From positions 1 to 36,234 of the forward strand of contig DDPR01000005.1 of the NCBI GenBank assembly GCA_002342295.1: a stretch of 36,234 bases of DNA. Reading direction: 5' to 3'. The first letter of the stretch is position 1. Every line of letters starts with the position of its first letter. The stretch is from Burkholderiales bacterium UBA2463. GTDB taxonomy: Bacteria > Pseudomonadota > Gammaproteobacteria > Burkholderiales > Burkholderiaceae_A. A program made the position numbers and the translations under genes. This document shows positions 30,558 to 36,234 of the stretch, piece after piece. The notes under the pieces are model-generated. The model was not told the origin of the DNA. It searched no databases and saw nothing but the letters and a program-made list of their open reading frames with translations.

Positions 30558-32192
30558 ATGACAGCCAAGCCCCTTCCTCTGGTCATTATTGGCTCTGGCC
30601 TCGCGGGACTCACCGTCGCACTGGAGGTGGCCGACCATCTGCCCGTCATCGTTTTGGCCAAGCGCAGCCTCTCGGAGTCCGCAACCGCCTGGGCGCAAGG
30701 GGGGATCGTTGGCGTCATCGATGAGGACGACGACATCGAAGCCCATGTGGCCGACACCCTCGATGCCGGGGCAGGCCTTGTGGTTGAGCCCGTGGCGCGA
30801 CACATCGCCGAGCACAGTGCGCAGGCGATTCATTGGCTGATTGAGCAGGGCGTGTCTTTCACCCCCGACCCAACAGGGCCAGAGGGCCTGCACCTTGTGA
30901 AAGAGGGGGGCCACAGCCATCGACGTATTGCCCACGCAGCAGATGCGACCGGGAAGGCGATCCACGATGTCTTGCTTGAAAAGGCACGAGCCCACCCCAA
31001 CATCGAGCTGCGAGAGAGGTGGATGGCTGTTGACCTCATCACTCGTCGGCATCTGGCCGCGCAACGAGAGGCTGGCCAGCCCAAACCCGCTCAGGCCTGC
31101 TATGGCGTCTATGCCATCAACCTCGACACCCGCTCGGTCGAGGCCATTCCCGCCTCTTCGGTGGTCCTTGCCACCGGAGGCGCGGGCAAGGTCTATCGCT
31201 ACACGAGCAACCCAGAGACGGCCACCGGAGACGGCATTGCCATGGCCTGGCGAGCAGGCTGTCGTGTGGCAAACATGGAGTTCATTCAGTTTCACCCCAC
31301 CTGCCTCTACCACCCGCAGGACCGCAGCTTCCTCATCACCGAGGCGCTTCGAGGAGAGGGAGCCACGCTCGAGCTGCCCGACGGAACACGCTTTATGCCT
31401 TTGCACGATCCCCGCGCCGAGCTCGCCCCGCGCGATATCGTGGCGCGCGCCATTGACTTTGAGATGAAGCGTCACGGCCTAGACTACGTTCACCTTAATG
31501 CCACACGCCTTGGTGAGGCCTTCCTCAAAGAGCACTTTCCCACCATCTATGCGCGCTGCCTATCGCTGGGAATCAACATTGCCGAGCAGCCCATCCCCGT
31601 GGTGCCCGCGGCACACTACACCTGCGGTGGGGTGGTCACCGATCTCCAAGGGCACACCGACCTCAATGGCCTCTACGCAGTCGGAGAGACTGGCTACACC
31701 GGACTCCACGGCGCCAATCGTCTTGCCAGCAACTCCCTGCTCGAGTGCGTGGTGATTGGGCGAAACGCAGCCAAGGCCATCTCCCAGTCTGCACGGCTTC
31801 AGTGCCCTGCGCTGCGCGCCTGGGACGAGAGTCTGGTGGACGATCCCGATGAGGCCGTGGTCATTTCTCACAACTGGGACGAGCTGCGCCTTCTCATGTG
31901 GAACTACGTTGGCATCGTGCGCACGAACCGAAGACTCGAGCGCGCACTGCATCGCATCGAACTTCTCAAGGACGAGGTGCAGGACTACTACGCAAACTTC
32001 CGCATCAGTCGAGATCTTCTCGAGCTACGCAACCTTCTGGCGTGCGCCGAACTCATCGTGCGCTCCGCACTCATGCGCAAAGAGAGTCGGGGTCTGCACT
32101 ACAGCGCAGACTATCCCGAGAGCTGGGCCGTCTCCTACCCCACCATCCTCACGCCCATCAAGACACGCGCAGGGAATAGTCAACCGCTTTAA
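30558..32192 (+). CDS. nadB: L-aspartate oxidase
   Basis: FAD enzyme of 544 residues that oxidises L-aspartate to iminoaspartate, the first step of NAD synthesis. The dinucleotide site is IIGSGLAGLTVAL (10-22). Other landmarks are SESATAWAQGGI, HPTCLYHPQ, the active-site ITEALRGEGA, AAHYTCGGV and ETGYTGLHGANRLASNSLLE. The helical C-terminal domain is present. It belongs to the fumarate reductase/SdhA superfamily. It points toward nadC and overlaps it by 35 bases on the opposite strand. No Shine-Dalgarno is visible, but it is downstream of gph in a continuous run. Confidence 0.96.
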   Translation: MTAKPLPLVIIGSGLAGLTVALEVADHLPVIVLAKRSLSESATAWAQGGIVGVIDEDDDIEAHVADTLDAGAGLVVEPVARHIAEHSAQAIHWLIEQGVSFTPDPTGPEGLHLVKEGGHSHRRIAHAADATGKAIHDVLLEKARAHPNIELRERWMAVDLITRRHLAAQREAGQPKPAQACYGVYAINLDTRSVEAIPASSVVLATGGAGKVYRYTSNPETATGDGIAMAWRAGCRVANMEFIQFHPTCLYHPQDRSFLITEALRGEGATLELPDGTRFMPLHDPRAELAPRDIVARAIDFEMKRHGLDYVHLNATRLGEAFLKEHFPTIYARCLSLGINIAEQPIPVVPAAHYTCGGVVTDLQGHTDLNGLYAVGETGYTGLHGANRLASNSLLECVVIGRNAAKAISQSARLQCPALRAWDESLVDDPDEAVVISHNWDELRLLMWNYVGIVRTNRRLERALHRIELLKDEVQDYYANFRISRDLLELRNLLACAELIVRSALMRKESRGLHYSADYPESWAVSYPTILTPIKTRAGNSQPL

Positions 32193-33036
32193 GGTCTTTG
32201 GTGAGCGCGCCAATCGAGATCCGGTCTACGCCCGTGCGCGCCACCTGAGCCACGGTCTGAAGCGTGACATTTCCAGAGGCCTCTAGACAGGCTGGCACCC
32301 CCTTGTGCTGCGCGGCGAAGCCCGCCGCAAAGCGCACGGCCTGCTCGAGTTGTGAGAGCGAGAAGTTATCGAGCAACACATTGGTGGCCCCGCAGGAAAG
32401 CGCCTGCGAGAGCTCCTCCAGACTCTCCACTTCAATCTGAATCGGCAGATTGGGGTGAAGCTCTCGCGCAGCTTGCAGGGCCTGGGCAATGCCGCCAGCT
32501 GCGGCGATGTGATTCTCTTTAATGAGCACACCATCCCAGAGCGCCATGCGCTGGTTCTGGCCTCCGCCCACCCGAACGGCATATTTCTGAGCCTGACGAA
32601 GGCCGGGAAGGGTCTTTCGAGTATCGAGAACCGCGCACCCCCGGGGGTTGGGGCTTGCTCCTGCAATGGCCTGCGCATATTCATGCGTAAGGCTTGCCGT
32701 TGCCGAGAGCGTCTGCAGAAAATTAAGGGCGGGACGCTCGGCCGAGAGCAGCGCTCGAGCCCGCGCGTGAATCTCGCAGACCTGTGACTGAGCGGGCATC
32801 AAGTCCCCATCTCTGAAGTGCCAGTCGATCCGGGCAGCGGGATCAAGCCTCTTGAGGCAGCCCTCAAACCAGCTGGTTCCGCAGAGCACCGCCTCTTCTC
32901 GGACGATGAGCACGGCCTGCGCGGGCTCATCGGGAACCAGCATGGCCGTGGCGTCGGCCCGCCCGAGATCCTCGCGAAGGGCATCTTCGATATTGCGCGC
33001 TCTGGCCTCCTCGAGACCCTCGTTCTGAGAAAACAT
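32158..33036 (-). CDS. nadC: Nicotinate-nucleotide diphosphorylase (carboxylating)
   Basis: Quinolinate phosphoribosyltransferase of 292 residues making nicotinate mononucleotide. Landmarks are FLQTLSATAS, LDTRKTLPGLRQAQKYAVRVGGGQNQR (positions about 165-190), LIKENH, IEVE and GATNVLLDNFS, followed by ASGNV and DRISIGALT. Family length. It lies 18 bases after nadA on the same strand and was probably co-transcribed with it. The start has no evident Shine-Dalgarno. The last codons overlap nadB antisense. Confidence 0.96.
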   Translation of the reverse strand: MFSQNEGLEEARARNIEDALREDLGRADATAMLVPDEPAQAVLIVREEAVLCGTSWFEGCLKRLDPAARIDWHFRDGDLMPAQSQVCEIHARARALLSAERPALNFLQTLSATASLTHEYAQAIAGASPNPRGCAVLDTRKTLPGLRQAQKYAVRVGGGQNQRMALWDGVLIKENHIAAAGGIAQALQAARELHPNLPIQIEVESLEELSQALSCGATNVLLDNFSLSQLEQAVRFAAGFAAQHKGVPACLEASGNVTLQTVAQVARTGVDRISIGALTKDLKAVDYSLRVS

Positions 33037-33054
33037 GGGGCGTGGGTCGTCGGG

Positions 33055-34194
33055 CTAGGCAGCCCCAAGGTCCTTCACAAAACCATGCTGAGCGCGCGCG
33101 AGCTTCTCGGGGTGAGACGCGGTGAACGCAAGCATGCGCTCAATGCAATGCACAGCCCGCTCACCCGTGGCGCGCTCCACGTGGACCTCGTAGGGATTTG
33201 ATGGGCCAGCGTAGGCGAGACAGGCCCGCAGATTGGCAAGACCATTCATCGCCATCCAAGGGCAGTGCGCACAACTCTTACAAGTGGCACTGTTGCCCGC
33301 AGTGGGCGCCTCAATAAGTGTTTTGCCCGGTGCCAGCTGACGCATGCGATGCAGAATGCCTTGGTCGGTGGCCACAATAAACTCCTGCGCCGCGCTCTCT
33401 ACCACCGCCTTGATCATGCCGCTCGTGGAGGCGACCACATCAGCCAGGGCTACGACCGCCGAGGGCGACTCGGGGTGAACGAGCACCCTGGCCCCTGGGT
33501 GACGCGCCTTCAGCATGGCGAGCTCCTCGCCCTTGAATTCATCGTGAACAATGCAATGCCCCTCCCAGAGCAGCATGTCTGCACCGGTCTGGTCTGCGAT
33601 GTAACGGCCCAGATGACGATCGGGCGCAAACAAAATCTTTTTTCCCTGCTGGTGTAAGTCGTAGCAGATGGCCAGCGCGCAGGAGCTCGTCACCATCCAG
33701 TCCGCTCGGGCCTTTACCGCAGCACTCGTATTGGCATAGACCACCACAGTGCGGTCTGGGTGTGCGTCACAAAAGCGCGCAAAGTCCTGCGGGGGGCAGC
33801 CAAGATCAAGAGAGCAGGTGGCCTCAAGGTCGGGCATGAGAACCGTCTTTTCGGGCGAGAGAATCTTCGCCGTCTCGCCCATGAATCGCACGCCGGCCAC
33901 CACCAGAGTCTGGGCGGGATTGTTCTTGCCAAAGCGCGCCATCTCAAGAGAGTCGGAGACAAATCCGCCTGTCTCCCAGGCGAGGTCCTGCAAAAAGCTG
34001 TCCACGTAATAATGGGCCACAAGGACCGCATTACGAGCCTTCAGCAAGGACTTGATCTCTTCTACGAGGGGAGCGCGCTCTTGCGCGGAGAGCGTGGCAG
34101 GCACCTTGGCCCAGGCCGAAGCGGTGCAGACCCCACCAGCGGCGTCCTGACGTGGAAAATCAAATTCGACCGCACTCTCGCTGACTTGGTTCAT
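33055..34194 (-). CDS. nadA: Quinolinate synthase
   Basis: Iron-sulphur enzyme of 379 residues that condenses iminoaspartate with dihydroxyacetone phosphate to quinolinate. The opening AVLVAHYYVD and DSLEMARFG are typical. Cysteines expected to hold the [4Fe-4S] cluster appear in LEATCSLDLGCP, VTSSCALAI and CKSCAHCPWMAMNGL. ATG 34194 is the family start, but the nearest good Shine-Dalgarno (AGGAG, 34208-34212) is 13 bases away. It is better placed for a three-codon reading frame that overlaps this start. Divergent from the pseudouridine synthase gene over 34 bases. Confidence 0.96.
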   Translation of the reverse strand: MNQVSESAVEFDFPRQDAAGGVCTASAWAKVPATLSAQERAPLVEEIKSLLKARNAVLVAHYYVDSFLQDLAWETGGFVSDSLEMARFGKNNPAQTLVVAGVRFMGETAKILSPEKTVLMPDLEATCSLDLGCPPQDFARFCDAHPDRTVVVYANTSAAVKARADWMVTSSCALAICYDLHQQGKKILFAPDRHLGRYIADQTGADMLLWEGHCIVHDEFKGEELAMLKARHPGARVLVHPESPSAVVALADVVASTSGMIKAVVESAAQEFIVATDQGILHRMRQLAPGKTLIEAPTAGNSATCKSCAHCPWMAMNGLANLRACLAYAGPSNPYEVHVERATGERAVHCIERMLAFTASHPEKLARAQHGFVKDLGAA

Positions 34195-34202
34195 GAGGTC
34201 AT
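34191..34202 (-). other. Three-codon upstream reading frame (Met-Thr-Ser-stop) overlapping the nadA start
   Basis: ATG ACC TCA TGA on the reverse strand has AGGAG five bases upstream. Its stop codon overlaps the nadA ATG as ATGA. The arrangement suits termination-reinitiation coupling; it may equally be chance. Confidence 0.35.
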
Positions 34203-34213
34203 CTTAGCTCCTG

Positions 34214-34219
34214 TATTGT
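34214..34219 (+). promoter_or_regulatory. Candidate -10 (TATTGT) of the pseudouridine synthase gene
   Basis: TATTGT ends nine bases before the GTG at 34229 in the short gap shared with nadA. No Shine-Dalgarno precedes the GTG. Confidence 0.35.
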
Positions 34220-34228
34220 CTTTCTGTT

Positions 34229-34999
34229 GTGACCGACGAAATCCATACAGGCGATGCCCTCGTGCGTGTCTCGAAGCTTCTTGCCGAGAGAGGGTTTTGT
34301 TCGCGCCGCGAGGCGGATGAGTACATTTCGCAGGGGCTGGTTCTCCTCGATGGCGAGCCCGTCACCGAGCTGGGCACGCGTGCCCACCCCAGTCAGACGG
34401 TGAGCCTGGCCAAAGGCGCCTCACTCAAGCAGGCTCAGCGCCTTACGGTCATTCTGAACAAACCCATCGGCTACGTGTCCCACGCTGACGACGATGGCAC
34501 CTACCCTGCTGCCGTCACGCTCATCACACCCGACCGCCAGTGGTTCGATCCGAAGACAGCTGGCCCACCGTCCTCGCGACCCTCGCGCCTAAACACAAGG
34601 GGGCTCGCTCCCGCGGGCCGTCTCGACATCGATTCCACCGGCATGCTCGTCCTGACGCAGGATGGCCGAATTGCACGCACCCTTATTGGAGAGGATTCAC
34701 CCATCGAGAAAGAGTATCTCGTGCGGGTGGAGGGGTCTCTGGCTGCGCAGGACCTCGCGCGACTCCAGCATGGTCTGTCGCTTGATGGAAAGCCTCTCAA
34801 GCCTGCGAAGGTCTCCTGGCAAAACGAGGATCAGCTGCGCTTTGTGCTCAGAGAAGGCAAGAAGCGGCAGATTCGTCGCATGTGCGAGGCTGTTGGTCTC
34901 AGAGTCCTGGGACTCAAGCGCATTCGGATGGGCCGCATTCCCCTAGGAAACCTGCCGATGGGTCACTGGCGAGTACTCGGTCCCTTCGAGAAGTTCTAG
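34229..34999 (+). CDS. Pseudouridine synthase with S4 domain (RluF type)
   Basis: RNA-modifying enzyme of 256 residues of the RsuA/RluB/E/F family. The N-terminal S4 RNA-binding domain is VSKLLAERGFCSRREADEYI (14-33). The catalytic domain has LNKPIGYVSH (76-85), GRLDIDSTGML (130-140; catalytic Asp133), EKEYLVRVEG and KKRQIRRMCE. The pattern KRIRMGRIPLGNLPMGHWR resembles RluF, which makes pseudouridine 2604 in 23S rRNA; RluE/RluB cannot be excluded. Start is GTG 34229 with no Shine-Dalgarno. pgi follows after 15 bases. Confidence 0.88.
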   Translation: MTDEIHTGDALVRVSKLLAERGFCSRREADEYISQGLVLLDGEPVTELGTRAHPSQTVSLAKGASLKQAQRLTVILNKPIGYVSHADDDGTYPAAVTLITPDRQWFDPKTAGPPSSRPSRLNTRGLAPAGRLDIDSTGMLVLTQDGRIARTLIGEDSPIEKEYLVRVEGSLAAQDLARLQHGLSLDGKPLKPAKVSWQNEDQLRFVLREGKKRQIRRMCEAVGLRVLGLKRIRMGRIPLGNLPMGHWRVLGPFEKF

Positions 35000-35000
35000 G

Positions 35001-35006
35001 GATAAT
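35001..35006 (+). promoter_or_regulatory. Candidate -10 (GATAAT) of pgi
   Basis: GATAAT, five of six matches to consensus, ends eight bases before the pgi ATG at 35015. A GGGG between them could also act as a short-spaced Shine-Dalgarno. Confidence 0.35.
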
Positions 35007-35014
35007 GGGGACCC

Positions 35015-36234
35015 ATGGTGAACCCCGTCTCGCTGCCAGCTTGGAAGACGCTCCTCGAGATCTCTGAGGGCCACGGGTTCATCCCCAGTGCACTCGGATT
35101 TGAAGAAGTCAGGCACCTCAATGGCCTCTCGATCTGCCATCGGTATCAGGGGATTGATGCCGCCACACAGACAGCCCTCCAGACGCTCGCGCAACAGGCC
35201 CGTGTTCAAGATGCAGCGCTTGGCATGGCCCGGGGCGAGCCCGTCAATGCAACGGAGAACCGAGCCGCCTTGCACGTGGCGCTTCGTGGTCCGGAGCAAA
35301 ACACCCTCTGGCCCGCCTCAATCGCACAAGAGGTGCATGCCCAGAAGAGTCGCTTCCTCGCGTTCGCCCAGGCCGTTCGCTCGGGACAGGTCATGGGCCC
35401 CACCGGACAGGTCATTACAGATGTGGTGAACATTGGCATCGGTGGTTCTGACCTCGGGCCACGGATGGCTGGTGCAGCCCTGCATCACCTCGCAAGCAGC
35501 CGGTTGGGCCCAAGACTGCACTTCATCTCCAACCCCGATTTGTGGTGCCTCAAGGAGCTCCTCGAGACACTCAGTGCCCGCAAGACCCTCTTCATCGTTC
35601 AGTCCAAGACTTTCACCACACCGGAGACTCGATCGCTTTTCGCCTCTTTGCTGAAATGGGTGGAAGACGATCTCGGGCCCAATCGTCGTAAAGAGGCCAT
35701 GCAGGCCTTCGTTGCGGTGACGGCAGCTCCCGATATCTCTGCGAGCCTTGGCTTTGGGGTCGAGCAGACCTTTCACATCTGGGACTGGGTGGGCGGTCGC
35801 TACTCACTCTGGTCTGCAATGGGCCTGCCCCTTGCCATTCAAATTGGCCCCGAAGCATTTGAAGATCTGCTCGACGGGGCCCGCGGCATGGATGAGCACT
35901 TCCTGCACGCACCCATGGCACAGAACCTGCCCATTCAACTGGCCTTGGTGGGCCTCTGGAATCGAAATTTCCGCCGCTGTGCATCGCAGGTCGTTGCCGT
36001 CTATGACTGGCGTCTTCGCCTTCTGGTTCCCTATCTGCAGCAGCTTGAAATGGAATCGAATGGAAAGCGTGTGCAGATCGATGGCCAACCTTGCGAAACC
36101 GCTACCGCACCCGCTCTCTGGGGGGGGCTGGGTCTGGATGGGCAGCATGCCTACTTCCAGATGCTGCATCAGGGCAGTGATGTCATTCCCGTGGACTTCG
36201 TCTGTACGTCAGGGGAAAACTTTCTCAACACCAG
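35015..36234 (+). CDS. pgi: Glucose-6-phosphate isomerase, partial at right edge
   Basis: Glycolytic enzyme interconverting glucose-6-phosphate and fructose-6-phosphate. The first 406 codons of roughly 540 are inside the window; the frame is open to the last base. Landmarks are VNIGIGGSDLGPRM, the phosphate-site FIVQSKTFTTPETRS, IWDWVGGRYSLWSAMG (signature with GGRYS) and the SNGKRV stretch. ATG 35015 is chosen. The C-terminal signature with the catalytic lysine lies beyond the edge. It may be co-transcribed with the upstream pseudouridine synthase gene or start from the GATAAT in the gap. Confidence 0.95.
   Translation, partial: MVNPVSLPAWKTLLEISEGHGFIPSALGFEEVRHLNGLSICHRYQGIDAATQTALQTLAQQARVQDAALGMARGEPVNATENRAALHVALRGPEQNTLWPASIAQEVHAQKSRFLAFAQAVRSGQVMGPTGQVITDVVNIGIGGSDLGPRMAGAALHHLASSRLGPRLHFISNPDLWCLKELLETLSARKTLFIVQSKTFTTPETRSLFASLLKWVEDDLGPNRRKEAMQAFVAVTAAPDISASLGFGVEQTFHIWDWVGGRYSLWSAMGLPLAIQIGPEAFEDLLDGARGMDEHFLHAPMAQNLPIQLALVGLWNRNFRRCASQVVAVYDWRLRLLVPYLQQLEMESNGKRVQIDGQPCETATAPALWGGLGLDGQHAYFQMLHQGSDVIPVDFVCTSGENFLNT

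Noticed and set aside
1..36234. CRISPR array, transposase, phage genes, tRNA or rRNA
   Set aside because: No regularly spaced repeats, mobile-element proteins, terminal inverted repeats or RNA-gene-like stretches were seen by eye; a dedicated tRNA/ncRNA scan was not possible.

Overview
The window is GC-rich and very densely packed, and looks like the chromosome of a free-living betaproteobacterium (Burkholderiales-like). Evidence includes an orphan Bug/TctC solute-binding protein, the manB-waaC-waaA lipopolysaccharide core cluster beside tolC and a pcm-like gene, algH-ruvX-pyrB-pyrC', rubredoxin divergent from hemL, ubiG-gph and nadB/nadC/nadA. I count 38 protein genes, the last (pgi) cut by the right edge. 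I see no RNA genes, insertion sequences, phage genes or CRISPR array, and no stretch over 300 bases lacks a gene.

Layout. 21-1271 is a serine-glyoxylate-type aminotransferase. 1326-3886 is a tight three-gene envelope unit: a periplasmic TPR protein, an L,D-transpeptidase-fold (YkuD) enzyme and a membrane-anchored protein. The two outer proteins carry related NTF2-like C-terminal domains. 3965-4936 is a Bug-type binding protein, followed by a hairpin and a reverse-strand CYTH-CHAD protein. 6488-8486 holds HU with an intrinsic terminator, trmB and uppP. 8544-10571 holds a pcm-like methyltransferase and TolC. 10568-14342 (reverse) encodes WaaA, WaaC and a phosphohexomutase. 14372-15175 is apaH. 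15172-19178 (reverse) runs algH, ruvX, pyrB, pyrC' and a PlsC-like acyltransferase. 19282-24482 holds a photolyase, rubredoxin (54 residues), hemL, gluQ and rhlE. 24496-27609 holds an EamA exporter, cytochrome c556-like and b561-like genes, and azlCD. 27633-30554 holds an FAD-linked oxidase, ubiG and gph. 30558-34194 holds the complete NAD de novo set. An RluF-type pseudouridine synthase and pgi close the window.

Functionally this is housekeeping metabolism (pyrimidine, NAD, haem, ubiquinone) plus envelope building (undecaprenyl phosphate recycling, Kdo/heptose transfer, peptidoglycan modification, outer-membrane export).

The most unusual points are: (i) the L,D-transpeptidase flanked by two NTF2-like partners; (ii) seven of eight convergent gene junctions overlap, five of them by exactly four bases in which both stop codons share a YTAR tetranucleotide; (iii) several start codons without a Shine-Dalgarno have a -10-like hexamer only 6-9 bases upstream, suggesting leaderless transcripts; (iv) a 20-bp palindrome with a TAGAAT in each arm lies between rubredoxin and hemL; (v) the dihydroorotase next to pyrB lacks the metal-binding HxH and is probably the structural pseudo-enzyme PyrC'.
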